A stretch of 64,000 nt of DNA from Cenococcum geophilum 1.58 (lineage: Eukaryota > Ascomycota > Dothideomycetes > Gloniales > Gloniaceae): assembly GCA_001692895.1 (NCBI GenBank), contig KV748176.1, positions 4,989,092 through 5,053,091 of the forward strand. Reading direction: 5' to 3'. Shown in pieces: positions 23,720-36,301 of the stretch. Each line of letters begins with the position of its first letter. Position 1 is the stretch's first letter. Both the position numbers and the translations under genes were made by a program. Under the pieces are notes generated by a model. The model was not told the origin of the DNA and did no database searches. It was given only the letters and a program-made list of their open reading frames with translations.

Positions 23720-24894
23720 TTAATCCTCAACCGTTGGTCTAAAAAAAATCTTTTTGTCGCCAAAACCGAACTTCCTTCTAAACAGGAAACCGAAGACCAA
23801 TGCGAAGAGATTAATCCGGAGCACGCCCAGCCACACCATTATCCCGAATCGCTCCTTCACACCCTCATGCCATCCGTCCCGAACTTCTAGGAAAAGCTTT
23901 GGGTCGTCCGTTATTACACCATCGAGCTCTTTCCTAATACCCCATCGCATTCGCTTCTCATCATTGATGGTCCAGGCAAAGATAGGACGTTGAAGGGTCT
24001 TGGCTTTCTTGATGAATGCGCAACCCCATGGTGTCATGAGCACTGCCTGGAGAAGATTGAACGAGACATTTGGGATTTTGAGGAAGTGGCTGGCGTAGAG
24101 GATGGAGAAGCCGATGTGGGTGATGGGGAATCCCGGGAGGTAGTCGTCGCAGAGAGGCAGATATTTCGCTGCCCAGCAACCTAGAACGATCCTCTCGTGC
24201 CAGGGACGGTTTTGCGACGGAGGTACCCGGCGAATGGTCTCTCCAATCAATCGCATAACATCATCAGCGTCGTTGTCAAGCTGCAAAGAGGTCAGTTTGG
24301 AGAAACGCTTTTCACTAAAGTGACTTACCTTGATGTCTAGCAATACCCAGATATCTTCCAGACCAGGGCTGGCTAGATACTCGAGCAAGTCTACAAGTAG
24401 CGGCATTGATTGCTGAGGATCCTTGAGAGTCTTTAATGTGCTTAGAAAGTTCCAGTCGCAATCGATGATCTTTTCCGGCCTTCCGAAACACCTCTTCAGA
24501 TTCGCATCCTGGTTTCTGGATTAGATCTCTGACAATATTACGATTTAATGCTTGAAGCTCACGTGTGAGAGTACTACAACGCCGTCCTTGGATAAATGGA
24601 TGTCTGTCTCTATGGCATGGTGTTTTCGGGGAATTTTGCTTTGTAACCCCGATGGGCAATTGCTTGTGGAAGACGTCTACCACTGATGCCTTTCCGGGCA
24701 AAAGCGAAGGTAGCTTCTCACATGTTAGCGACAGATGTTGAAGGACGGAGTTGATAAAGCGCACGAGTCGGGAATTCAGTCCGTGGATGGAGCAATGATG
24801 GCTCTGCGAGCTTGTTCATGCTCTTAAGGCTTTTGAATACCGGTGGAACAGTCATCCTCTCCAGTAATGGAGTTTCTACAGTGATGTTGTCCAT
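23720..24894 (-). CDS. PGC1: Glycerophosphodiester phosphodiesterase (phosphatidylglycerol phospholipase C, Pgc1-like), probably frameshifted
   Basis: GDPD-family enzyme resembling yeast Pgc1, which removes the headgroup of phosphatidylglycerol. Likely exons are 24894-24722, 24676-24563, 24508-24329 and 24280-23720. Introns are 45, 54 and 48 nt. The first is the least certain, and the start could also be the in-frame ATG at 24909. Motifs in order: the catalytic AIAHRGYKAKFPENT, HAIETDIHLSKDGVVVLSH, DCDWNFLSTLKTL, MPLLVDLLEYL, VLLDIK and DGVITDDP. A C-terminal hydrophobic anchor follows (MVWLGVLRINLFALVFGFLF). Between PENT and HAIETD the family has about 12 more residues. They are missing here, and the frame changes at a shared CATG (near 24613-24621), as after a 37-nt deletion. 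Unless this is a sequence error, the active site cannot be made in one frame, and the gene is probably dead. The rest of the coding sequence is well preserved, so the loss looks recent. Confidence 0.8.
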
Positions 24895-24909
24895 GATGGT
24901 AGCTCGCAA

Positions 24910-25852
24910 AGTATCAGAAGTAGATGTGCGGAATGCAGAAGTGATGGATACAAAGGAAAGACGGCAGGAAAGGTGGGAAGGAAAGGTAATGGGCAGGAAC
25001 TACTTGTATACTTCATAGGGCGTCATATCATAGCGGTGCTTGGTGATGCAGGTAGTACGGAAGGCGCGAGATTAAACGGGCAGCGTTGCGAGCAGCATAC
25101 GGGTTGGGTCCACTCTCTTTGGGTATTGGGTAACCCGAGACCTGGTAAAGACCCCGGTGCTCGTTGTCTACAGCCATTTGAGGCATCAATCCTTGGCTGG
25201 AACTGCAGTTGTCGGACAACAGTCGGCGGAGCTAAGGTTAAGCTTGTTCCAAGGGACTTCTCGGATGTATCGAATCCGACGCCACGCACCAACAGTTTTA
25301 GGAAAAGCCACTAGATATGCCGCCCCAAAAAGTGCCCCCTCACTGTCCCCCCAACCTCGGCCCCGACCTGCTGCGAAATTATCCTGGCTTTGGCTCCCTG
25401 CTGCATCTCATCGAACCGTGCAGGCGGCTAGACAGGTGCAGACGATGGCAGCATTTCCTGGATTTCCACGACGTCGTCAGTGTGGGCGCTCAGCCGCCAG
25501 CTGATCCCGTCGTCGCAAGCTCCACCTGACCCAGCGCCGACAGGCTGGTTGATCACCACGAGCCGGCAACGCCACATGGAGCTTAGCCAGCAGATCAGTC
25601 GCAGCTAGCGCGAAGCTTGGCCATGCCTCGATGCCCATTTTGCGATCAGAACAGGTCTGGAAGACACCTTCCAAGCCCGCTTTGCACGCCTTTAACCTCT
25701 GAAGGCCAACCAAGCCTCTTTTCCATCGCGCTAATGCCTGCTGGTTGGCAATTATTCTCCGACGATGCAGACATGCGGTCAGCTTCTCTGCCATGCTAAA
25801 TGCCCAGATTTTCTCAACTCTGATCTAAAAACGCCTCTCGCTCGTTTACTGC
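24910..25852. other. Intergenic, no supportable gene
   Basis: Balanced-composition DNA with overlapping open frames on both strands (for instance 25157-25504 + and 25477-25794 -). None has recognisable motifs, introns or domain pattern. Confidence 0.35.
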
Positions 25853-26021
25853 GACGACATCTGGTCGTCATCCGCCCAGTCAAACATCACTGTGTTGCTT
25901 TTGCCGTAACGCGTAACAGCCACCCAGACGAGTCAGTCACCTAAGACTTCGGGTGACAGTCTCCCGAAGCAACTCCACCTGGCTTTTTCGCCAGGTCGGC
26001 ATGTCAACATGCACTTTTTTT
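25853..26021. other. Hairpin cluster followed by a T-run (possible structured RNA)
   Basis: Several short perfect inverted repeats lie close together: GACGAC/GTCGTC (25853-25869), CTTCGGG/CCCGAAG (25947-25969), ACCTGGC/GCCAGGT (25977-25996) and GCATGT/ACATGC (25999-26012), followed by seven T (26015-26021). On the + strand this resembles the end of a short structured transcript with a Pol III-type terminator. No A or B box was seen. Alternatively, the word GTAACGCGTAACA near 25907-25919 resembles an LTR end, and the cluster could be a retroelement remnant. Confidence 0.2.
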
Positions 26022-27005
26022 CCAATTTTAGTGCATCTGTAGCATTTGACCATCACACACGGATACCCGCTGCTGAGAGAAATTCACTTCGCCACATTTT
26101 TATGGTTAAATTCGCGCTGTCACTTAAAAGACGATCCAGAGAATCTACTCAATGAAGCATGATCTTCGCCGTTGACCTTACGCATGCGATAACGTCCTAG
26201 ACCAGATTGACATTGTGATCAGCGAGGCCGTGTTAACCTTCTTTTGGGTGGTGGGGACACGGCTCGGGACGAGCACCCCTCTCAACGGGCGGATTTCCCT
26301 TTTAGCGCATAAATTCTTTCCTCTTTGGGCATTCCTTGTTACTTTCGTCGAAGATTCTGCCGTCCAAATTTTACTCGTGGTTGACTTAAGCGTTCCTGGA
26401 GAAGTGCTCCTTCGTGCAGGAGTCACGCACTAGCCGTAGAGGACTTCAGCATGCTATGCATTCACATGTCCGTTTTCACGGGATCTTGTCGCCTTTCCCG
26501 TTCCGCAGCAGCAATATTACGAAGGACTGCAGCACGCTTCGTTCCAAGATGCGACTGCGCTGCATCATCACGTCCACAGAGTGGTGGCACAGCGCCACAG
26601 CATATCCGGAGAATATGGCGGATGCGAGATGAAACTCAGGAATCCAATATCGGGTCAAAAACCTGGTCGTTTAGTCACGATTCGCAACCATTCATTAAAT
26701 TTTGTTTGCAGTTCAGAAATTTTTTAGCGTAGCTTAAGACAATTTCTCTTGATCCAAGATAATAGAGAAACGTCCGCTATGAATCAAGTGCTCATTCAGA
26801 ATACTTTTGGCGTGTAACGGCTAACTAAATTGCACCTTACGATGAAATTCAAGTTCGCAATTTGAACCTTAAACACAGGAACAGCATCAAATGCCCAATA
26901 TTAAGATACTTTCGACGGGTAAATTTTACGTTGAGAACTTTCTACACAGTCCAAACAGTCACAGTACACTTCAGCATTTTAACTTTACAGACTCACAAAG
27001 AAAGG
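26022..27005. other. Intergenic, no supportable gene
   Basis: Open frames of 60-93 codons on both strands overlap each other and show no known domains. Confidence 0.35.
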
Positions 27006-27006
27006 A

Positions 27007-27534
27007 GTGGCATCCTCATCTCTCCAAAACCACCCCACGACGCTCCTTACTACCCAACTTATAACATCATCCAAATCTATCAAATCGCCCTCTCATTTAA
27101 CCGTCATGGAGACCAGACGCGTCGCAAACATGAGTCTCAGCACCGCTGCGCGCGTCACCGCTACAGCACCAGCTCCCTCAGCCTCCCTTATTCACGGCCT
27201 GACTGCTATTCGGCGCATCAGCTCCGGGACTCAGACTACCGTACCTCTCCCGACCCCAACCCGCTCCGCTAAGCACTCACTGAAGAGCGCCTCCAAATCC
27301 GCACCCGCTCTATACACCTCATCCTTCTCGCCTAGACCGAGCACGGAGGCCAGCATCGCGAGGCCTCCCAGCCACGCGAGGCCACAGGAAGAACAAAACC
27401 CCGCAACGCTTGAACTGAATAAATGGAGGCAAGAATCTCAGCAGGACAACCGCAGTGACGAGACTGCCCCATCGCCAGGGCACACCCCCTGGGACGGCAA
27501 CGATGATGACGGCAGGGCCCGCCGTGCCCGATGA
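27007..27534 (+). CDS. Hypothetical Ser/Thr/Ala/Pro-rich protein
   Basis: Not recognised. The open frame encodes 175 residues; a start at the internal ATG 27106 (METRRVANMS) is as likely. The segment after it is rich in Ala, Ser, Thr and Arg with few acids (SLSTAARVTATAPAP, then GLTAIRRISS), which resembles a mitochondrial presequence. The C-terminal part is hydrophilic and mixed-charge (LNKWRQESQQDN). The same frame is open again at 27610-27978 after two TGA codons, so this could be one exon, or half, of a longer or decaying gene. Low complexity makes a chance open frame possible. Confidence 0.3.
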   Translation: MASSSLQNHPTTLLTTQLITSSKSIKSPSHLTVMETRRVANMSLSTAARVTATAPAPSASLIHGLTAIRRISSGTQTTVPLPTPTRSAKHSLKSASKSAPALYTSSFSPRPSTEASIARPPSHARPQEEQNPATLELNKWRQESQQDNRSDETAPSPGHTPWDGNDDDGRARRAR

Positions 27535-27609
27535 GGGAAATGCTCCGGCTGGAGGAATCCTAGGTGCTACCCGATCCTATCCTGCAAGTGAAGCTGGACG
27601 AACTGGTCG

Positions 27610-27978
27610 ATGAGTGGTCTAACGAGTCGAGGAGCGGGTGGGCCGGGGAGTGGCGCGGTGCCGCCACCGATTGCGGATTCGGGTATCAGCGAGGCATTCA
27701 CGTTTTCTGATGGTGTCGATGAGGCTGCTGGTGGCGATGATTCTTCGAGTGGCTGTGGCTCCCCCGATGACTTCGCAAGCGGGTGTCGCTCTTCAGGTGG
27801 TCACGGCTCTTCGAGGGACTGGCGGGAAGGAAATTGGGGTGAAATGAATGAGGAAGACCAGTGTGACACCTCCCAAGTAATTAACGATCTAAAATTTAAG
27901 ATATCTGAGAGATATAATGGGGAACTGGGCCGTAAACTGGGACTTAGGATTGAGGGGGATCGAAGAATGAAGGCATAA
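27610..27978 (+). CDS. Hypothetical Gly/Ser-rich open frame, same frame as 27007-27534
   Basis: 122 codons. The first half is Gly/Ser/Asp-rich, and the second half has a more protein-like stretch (SQVINDLKFKISERYNGEL). No homology is recognised. It is in phase with the open frame upstream, and the 75-nt gap has two TGA codons but no good splice pair. Real coding status is doubtful. Confidence 0.2.
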   Translation: MSGLTSRGAGGPGSGAVPPPIADSGISEAFTFSDGVDEAAGGDDSSSGCGSPDDFASGCRSSGGHGSSRDWREGNWGEMNEEDQCDTSQVINDLKFKISERYNGELGRKLGLRIEGDRRMKA

Positions 27979-29790
27979 ATCACTACGAAGAGAAATGAGG
28001 CGTAGCAGGTCCGTTAGCGGAGCAACTCAGGTAAACGATAGAAAAACAAAAGCACAGCGTTACAAAACAGGTTGCTCCAAGCCCACCATTTTCTACCAAG
28101 CATTCCCGTCACGGTCCGTTTAACATGAGGCATGATGTCTCATCATAATTTAGTCTACTACGCATTAGCACTACTCGATCAAGTATGCTTGGACCCATAA
28201 TTGTGGTGAAGTATTTCCAATCATTACAGCGTCTTCGAAGCGCATCGCTTATTGGAACAAGGCTAATGATAAGAGATAATAGTCGAAAATAGAAGGATCC
28301 AGCAGCTGCTTCAACATTTATAGTTGATGCTTAAGAGCAAGCATTGTGATATCAGCTGAAGGAGAGTTCTAGGTTCCTTCTAGAGTGGTGGGGGCTTGAC
28401 GCTGAAGTCGGAGTAGGGTATGAAGGTGAAGTCGCGGTAGATTCCTAGATGCCATTCAGTAACATATTCAGGAACTGCATAAACGGAATGCTGGGATCAA
28501 TAGTGGAGCTTTACGCGCAACGGTTTGAGCTTAAGCCAAGGCACATAGTGCATCGTTGGTAAAAGATCCCCGGACCTTATCGATACCGAGAAGAAACTAC
28601 GTTACACATAAACGCGGCAAATGTCAGACTGGCTTCAACACCCGGGTAACTCGAATGTCTGTGTTTCATAGTACAAAAACGGGCTCAGGCCACCAAGACC
28701 TAGTGCCACATGCCGGAGATTAGAATGCCCGCCCGCTACAGCCACCACGGTAAAGGTAGCCTACAGGCAATGTCCGGTTGTCGTGCATGCACTTTTCCGA
28801 AGTAACGGCAGGTTGTGGCTTCGGCGGGGAGTTGCAGAGCAGTCAATCCCGGATAGCGGACCTGTCCGGCTCGTAGCAGACGTACTTATGGCGCCATTGC
28901 GGTTGGCGGCAACAAGGGATGGGCAGCAGAAAATGAATACAATGAGCAATAGCGGATGCAACAGTGTCTTATTACAGCTCTGAATGGAAGAGATAACGAT
29001 TGAAAGACCGGCGTGGATTGGCGCCAGATACATTACCTCCTGAAACCACAGATACCACCAAATCTTAAACCACAACCTAGTGCACATTAGCGCTCAGAAG
29101 CAGTTCAACACGATATACAAGATTCCAAAGCCGGAGTGGTGTTTTCACCTAAGTGAGAACGAAGGGAATTCCTGGCTTGATGGCTGCAGCCCCCTGGCCC
29201 AGATATGCAGCTGCCAAACACGCGTCAAGCCACGCTTCGAGGTGTTGCGGGGTTATCATGCATGTAACTAGCTTGACCGCTCCAGAGATTAGCTGAAGCA
29301 CAGCATGCCTTTGTTATTTGTCCTTTGGGGGTCCTATGTGACACCATTGGAAGCGCGCGGTTCCATCACATGCATAATTCTGAGACAACCTTCTTATTTG
29401 CATATTCGTGTAAAAATAACAGTCGGCCCGTCAAGAGCTCTAGGGTCCGCAATAAAGGGAGAAGAATAGCAAAGCCATTGCGTTGAAAACTATGATCCAG
29501 TGGGAGACTTCCAAACTAAGCCTGGTGTTGGTGATCGGACGTCTGGAAGAGAATATCTAGACGCTATGCCTACCTAGGCAAATTGGCGTAATGCCAAGAC
29601 CCTCTCAAGCAGTTTTCCACCCCTACCTCCGTACACTGTTGATAACGCAAAAACACCGAAGCAGGGGAGATGATATAATACCCAGGACCGGTGGGTTGAG
29701 AAACATCAATATGAAATGGAAAGCAGGCAGCGAAGCTTCTTGGCCTTGCAGTTGCTGATAATGCCGATGCACTCTAAACATAAAACTACT
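27979..29790. other. Intergenic up to the Copia insertion, no supportable gene
   Basis: Balanced-composition DNA. The longest open frame (28761-29087, - strand, 108 codons) has a hydrophobic stretch (LLIVFIFCCPSLVAA) but no recognisable family or good start context. The last five bases (29786-29790, CTACT) are the left copy of the Copia target duplication. Confidence 0.35.
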
Positions 29791-30052
29791 TGTTGAACGG
29801 ACGATCAGGAATAAGAACTCTGTTTTATTAAAGAGGGCTCTAGAAGCTCTCTTATATACATCAGGTAGGTCCCAAATACAATAACGACGACGTCGTCATG
29901 TAGTAGGTCATAGTTAAGAGAAACAGGTAATAAGACGTTCGATAAGACATATGAGCTCAAGATACGAGATAACTAAGACATAGTTCGTATAGACGATCTA
30001 GGTCGTTAGACAGTATTACGATGGTAGTAAGGAACTTTAATTCAGGTCAACA
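29791..30052 (-). repeat. Copia LTR (left; 3' LTR of the element)
   Basis: Starts TGTTGAACGG and ends TCAACA on the + strand; 262 bp. Matches 47815-48076. Confidence 0.93.
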
Positions 30053-30431
30053 CACCCCCCTAGCTGCACAGAGCCTTCTGGGCTACTATAGAAAATACTA
30101 AAAAGTTATAATAGCAATTTAGTGTTAAGTTAAAGGAAATCCTCTATATATTTACCTTACCTAAATATTATTTAAATTAAATTAAATTAAATCCTTAATA
30201 TTAATAAGGTTTAATTACTAAATAAATATCTTATACTTTTAACGAGGCAGAGCCTTTATTAGGCCGTCTGCTATTATATCCACAGTAGGCACCTATTTAA
30301 TATTAATACTTCCTTTATAAACTTCCTAGCGGAGCTAGTAGTAATAGATATTAACGTATTAAAGCTTAGTATTAAGCTCCACGTTACTTTTAGTAAGTAG
30401 TTAAATCATCTATAGGTTATCGCAATATATT

Positions 30432-30618
30432 TATCATAGTGCTGCAATAAAGTAGACTAAATAACTACGTTATAGTATAAAGAGGGGAAGAAGGTGGAAA
30501 GGGGGTATTGTATATAAATAGTAGGGCCGGCCGCTAAGTCGCTAGTGGTGGGCTAGCTAATAGTAGGGAACAGTACAAGATAGTATGAAATAGTATACGT
30601 CAGGTTAGTGCCGTGACA
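30432..30618 (-). repeat. Gypsy-1 LTR (left)
   Basis: 187 bp, TATCATAG...CCGTGACA. Same length as its partner at 43171-43357 and as the copy at 12917-13103. Confidence 0.92.
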
Positions 30619-30874
30619 GTACTCCTCTCCCCTAGACGGTTTAGTCCCTAAACTAAATAAATAATTTAAAAATAGGCAGTGTATAGGGTTGCCTATTTTC
30701 TACTACAAAGATATTAGTTCCGCTTACCGCCCTTAACTAAGCCAATGGCGATTTTCTATACCGGGCATGGAAAATCCTAATTAGTTAGTTTAGTAAGTAA
30801 GGTCGGCAGAACTCCATACTACCACCTAAATCGGTCCGTGTGGCGTTTCTTAGCAAGAATTTGGCTAATTAGAT

Positions 30875-30965
30875 AACTTTAACCACTAGTTAAAGTTCTA
30901 TAACATCTTAACCACTAGTTAAAGTTCTATAACATCTTAACCACCACAAATTTTAATGCGGTGGT
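30875..30965. repeat. Tandem repeat containing the shared Gypsy stem-loop (copy 3)
   Basis: The AACTTTAAC/GTTAAAGTT stem-loop at 30875-30897 is followed by a near-copy of a 29-bp unit (TTAACCACTAGTTAAAGTTC core), giving a short tandem array in the 3' region of Gypsy-1. Confidence 0.7.
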
Positions 30966-33900
30966 TGGCTGCGACTTTAGCGTAACTTTTCCTTATCTTA
31001 TACCCAGTCTGGGGGTCCTAGCTTCTTAGGATGTTGCTTATAAAAGCGCTATATAGCTTATTCGCAACCCTTTAGGTCTTCCTCTAGCTGCTAGGTTATA
31101 TCCTTATAATATTTCCATTTAATCTTATAAGTTAGGCCCTAGGGGTCTTTGTTATGTATATTAAGGATTTTCTTAAACTCCTATTTGTCTTCTATATTGC
31201 CGTTATTATCTCTCTCTACTACTCGTCCTTATATATTATAGCGCTCTATAGTATTAATATTTGCTTAGCTAGGGATCTCTTTAGTAGCCTAAAGGCGGAC
31301 CTTAGATGTATAAAATTTATTTACTTAGATATAGTCCGGGAGGTTTATTATAACTACCCCTTAGTATACTGCGAGTACGGGGTACGGGCCATCCCATTTA
31401 TTATCCTATTTCTTCTTAGGTTTATTTATCTTTATATTTTCTAAGCTAACTATAACTATNTTACCTTTATAGAATAACACGCTCTTATCCCTATGGGTAT
31501 TAGCATTATCTTTATAGCGTTACTGTAAAATCTAGGCTAGGGCCTTAAGCTGTGTTAATATCTGCTTAAAGCGGTTAGCCATAGAGTCTGCGCGGAAGAA
31601 CTCCTTCTTTGCTTATACTAATAGTATTAGTAGGCAGGGGCTAGTAGGCTCAATTCTAAGGCGAGGGTTAAAGCCATAGTTTGTAAAAAATGGGGAGATG
31701 CCTATACTCTTATTAACTTAGTTATTCGTAGCAAACTTAACGAGCGGCAGGTAGTTAACCTAGTTGTCCTATATAAAGCTAACAAAAGCATAAAGGTATT
31801 TATTTACGGCGGCGTTAATAATTTTAGTTTAGCCGTCCGTTTCTAAGTGCTAGGCTAAGCTTGGTCGTAAAGTTGTCTTAAGGCGTTTACTTAGTCGTCG
31901 CCAAAAGTTGCTAATAAATTATGTGCCATAATTAAAGATAATTATGCTTAGTATACCGTAGAGCTTATATACGTTGTTAACAAAGCTATTAACTAACTCC
32001 TTTATTGAGAGTCCTGTTACTAGAATAAGGTATCACATTTTAGTTAGGCGGTTTATAATAATAAGGATATATTTGTATACCTTACCGTAGCGTTGGTATA
32101 CTAGCAGCGTTATAATATAGTCGATTAAGATATTAGTCTATAGGCAGGCGGGTAATTCTAGTGGCTTTAGGAAACCAGGTAGGGCAGAATAGGGGGTTTT
32201 AGTGCGAAAGTATAGGGCACAGTCTTTAATAAAGGTAGCTGTGAACTGGGAGATTCCTAGCCACCAGTATGTTTGGTTTAAGAGGTTAAGAGTCTTAACC
32301 TGGCCGGGGTAACTAGCGGGGCCGCTGCTATAAGAGCGATGGGTAACTTCTAGGCGGAGGTCTAGGGCGTTAGGGATAAAGAGATATTAGCGAAAGTAGA
32401 TCTATCCGTTAACGATACTATATTCTAACTTGTTATAATAAAGTAATTTCCTAATTTTCTTTAGCTAATGGCGAGCTTTCTAATTATATAGGGCTGCTAC
32501 TATATCTCTTGCGAGTTCGTTCTCCTAGTATCCTAGCTAAATTAACTTGTTTAGTAACTTTTTGGCTATTTTAGGGTCTAGAGTGGCTACGAACTCCGCG
32601 TTATTAGAGTTATAGGACTTATATAGTAATTTTTTTAAGATTATAGGGTTAACTTTCTAGGGCGGTATAACGACTTAGGCTTAGTAGTAAAGGCGTTTAT
32701 TATTAGCGTCCTTAGGCCTTATTCCTAGTAGCCGGCTTAAGGCGTTAGGGAGCGTGGCTTTGCTATTAGGTCTATATATAATTATAAAGTTAAACTATAA
32801 AAGGAACTCTGCCTACCGGACTTAGCGCTAGTTTAGCTATTTAGTAGTTATAAACGTCTATAGGTTCTTATAGTCGGTAATAATTTTAAACGGCTCCTTA
32901 GTCCCTTATAGCTTAGGACGCTATTCCTCTAAAGCCTTAACAATAGCTAGGAGTTCTTTATTGTAGATCTTATAGTTATATTCTAGCGCGGAGTGCTTTA
33001 CGGAGAAGAATACGACCGGTTTTAATTTTCCGTCGTTATTATACTAGGAAAGGACTCCGCTAGAAGCCTAATTTAATATATCTGTCTCTACCACTGTTTT
33101 CTTTATATAGTTATAGTATGCTAGTACTAGTGCTGAAGTAAAGGCTCCCTTAAGGGCCTTAAACGATTTAGCTTGTTCTAGTCCCTATAGCTATCTAATA
33201 TCCTTCTTTAGAAGTTTTGTTATAGGTATAGCAATAGTAGAGTAGCCTTAGATAAATTGTTAGTAGAAGTTCGCGAAGCTAAGAAATTATTATAGTTCTT
33301 TAATTAATGTCGGGTCCTTCTATTCCTGTAAGGCCTGTATCTTCTTAGGGTCTATAGTTATGCTATTAGTTAAGATAATTAAGCCGAGGTATTTTGTTTT
33401 AGTAGAGTAGAACTTAGACTTATTAATATTAATCTGAAGTCCAGCATTGCCGAGTTTTTGGATGACTTCATTTATATACTTAGTGTGCTTAGCGCGTGTT
33501 TTAGAAAAGATAAGGACGTTATTAAGGTAGGTAGTGTAGTAGTTATTAAGGGCGTTATATAGAATATGGTTAATATAGTTTTGGAATATAGTAGGTGCGT
33601 TATAGAGGCTAAATAGTATAACTAGTATCTTATAGAGTCCGAACTGGGTAATGAATGCTATAAGCCACTTATAGCCCTCCGTAATCCGGATCTAGTTAAA
33701 CGCAGCAATTATATTAAGTTTAGTAAAGTACTTGGCGCTATAAAGTGCGTTAAGTGTCTTACGGATTAGTAGCAGTGGGTATTAATTCTTAATAGTGACT
33801 GTATTTAGGCCTTAGTAGTTATAGCAGATTTATACACCACCGCTAGGCTTAGTAGTGAGGAGAAGTGGTACGGCAGCTAGTAAGGTCAATTCGCGGATAA

Positions 33901-36074
33901 AACCCTTATCTAGCATTTTATTAATCTACTTCTTTACATACCTAAGTTTAGCAGGTAAGAGTGGTTTATTTTTATAGTATAGGGCCTAGTTTCCGGGGGT
34001 GATCTTAATTTTATAGTCCTATGGTTGGTAAGGGGGCAGCTTATCTACGTTTTTAGGGAGGAAGTGCTTAATATATTTATTAAACTCCTTTAGTAGGTGT
34101 TATAGAATGTCTTCGCGGGTTAATCCTAGTTTGCCTTTTAGGAATTTTTTAATATTAGTGTTAACTATCTTCCAATATAAAAGCTTAGGTTTAGTTTTTA
34201 GATTTATCTTAAGGAAGTTATAGAAATAGGGGGGGAGCGCTTTACGGGCTTCCTTTATTATATAGTTGCCTTCTACTAGCTAGCGGAAAGACCTTTCTAA
34301 TAGGTTTAGTACTTCTATTAGGCCTATAGGCAGCTCTTTAAGTAGCTATCGGTGCTTATCTTGTTTAACTAGTTCTACTAGCTCCGCTATATAGATCCTT
34401 ATTACCTTTACGTCTTTTTATTTATAGAACTGGGTAAAATTAATAGTATAGGTGCATTTAATATCGTCTAGGTTAGGGCATGTCTAGCTCTTTAGTGCTA
34501 TAGCTAGGCTAGCACGGCTTAGTTGGCCCAGGGGGGCGGAAATAAGGCGGCGGCCCTATACGGTACGCGCGGGAGACGGGTATAAGGTTAGGCGTTGCGG
34601 TGACGCGGTTTCTATTATCTAGGTTTTGGTAGTTCTATAGCTAGTCCTTACTATAACGTAAGCTATAGTGTACGTATATAGTATATAGCTTAGTTCCGGG
34701 TATTAGGCTAGGCAGCTAGGGTTTAAATGGTGCCTAGGTTAGGGTTAGTTTTTTAGTAGTGGCGGTATGAAGCGGACCTTCTTCCTTAGTCTTAGCAGGG
34801 CTAGCTAGCCCGTTATTTTAGTCTTAAGTGCTAGGTTAGTCCAGTCTTCTACTATCTTATTTCTTTACAGCTATATAGGCTCCCCTTTATTAGGAACGTC
34901 TTCTACTATTAGGGCTTTGTATATAGTCCTAGGCACTAGGCTTAGTAGTGCTAAGTATCTATATAAGGCGTCCCTGCTAACGTTAGCTATCCCCTATAGG
35001 AGGTAGTGCCTAGAGTAGTAGTCTAAGTTAAAGCGGATTTTGAGTTTCCTAAAGCTAGAACGGGGCTCGTGCTTCTAAAGCTAGGGTATGCCTAGGATAA
35101 TTAGGGTAGTAGGTGAGAGTTTAGTAATAAAAAAGAGTATAGCTTTAGTATAAAGGCCGATTAATATTTAGGCGGTAAAGTAGTCCGTAATAAGCGAAGT
35201 TAGGATACTATTTACGAGGTGTAGTGGCCTAGGTGCTAGCAGCTTCTTAGTTATAATGTTATACTTTTTTATAATAGACTTTGCGTTGGCAAATGCCATT
35301 ATAGTACTACTAGAGTCCACTAGGCTTACTATATTAATATAAACTTAGGGGTATAGGTTATGTAATAAGGAGAGTTAGGTTTAAATAAGGATTAATTTCT
35401 TATTACTGTTTGCTAATCTAAGATTAAGTAGTAGTTTACTAATAGAAAGGACTAATTAATCTAGTAATAGGGACCTAATCTTCTCGTCTTCCTCCTTATA
35501 TAGTTTAGACTCTTAGGCGCGACTTAGTCTAAGGGTCTGCCTTTTAATAACTGGGGTACGGGGCTGTCTTAGTAGGGTGGTCTAGTGTCTGTCTGGCTAG
35601 TGGTATCTATCTCTATTTTGGTTGGGGTATAGGAAAACGATACCTCGCTAATAACGTGGCCGTATTTATATTCGCTAGCGCGAAGTCGCTAATACTAGGC
35701 GTTGTTAATAGGTTGGGCTCCTATATAGGGTATAGTTTAGAGTAACTAAGCTATAGGGTTAAAGGGGGGGGGTCGTCCGCCGCAGCTATAATAGGCTCCG
35801 CGGTTACCGCGTCTATAATAGACTCTATAGTCGCCGCATCCGCGGTTATTTATTTGCGTTATTTAATAGGGTAGTATTAGGACTAAGTTTACTATCTTAG
35901 TAGGGTTATAGGCATCCTTCTAGTGGCCGGGTAGGCTATAGGTAAGGTATAGTCTATTATTAACGCGGCGCTTACGCTCTGTGTCTGAGATTTTATTAAG
36001 GTCTATAGGTTTTTTAGTTACTATTAGGGTCAGGGTTAATATAGGGGTAGGGGCTTAGGTAGGTAGGCGGTGGT

Positions 36075-36301
36075 TATTAATAACTTAGTCAATCGAGATA
36101 TAAGTACGGCAAAATGGTCGCGTAAGCCTATACGATTGGATTGTCTATAAACGAGAATCTAAAGCTAAAGAAAGGAAAGGAGAAGAAGGGGAGCGCCGCT
36201 TGAAGCTATATACGATCTTCACGTCACGTGACCGTAATATACGGCAATCTGTGGTAACTTACCGGTGTGTAGTTCTGCTAAGTTCTGCTAGTGCCGTAAT
36301 A
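36075..36301 (-). repeat. Gypsy-2 LTR (left)
   Basis: 227 bp, TATTAATAACTTAG...GCCGTAATA. Pairs with 41828-42054. Confidence 0.92.

Noticed and set aside
23703-23890. + strand open frame at the 3' end of the GDPD gene
   Set aside because: Antisense to the conserved C-terminal membrane-anchor coding sequence of the GDPD.
28761-29087. - strand open frame of 108 codons with a hydrophobic stretch
   Set aside because: The hydrophobic part is internal, not an N-terminal signal; no family resemblance and a single weak start.
31154-31444. Open frame of 96 codons in the nested retrotransposon block
   Set aside because: RIP-generated AT-rich sequence on the strand opposite to the element; hydrophobic low-complexity translation.
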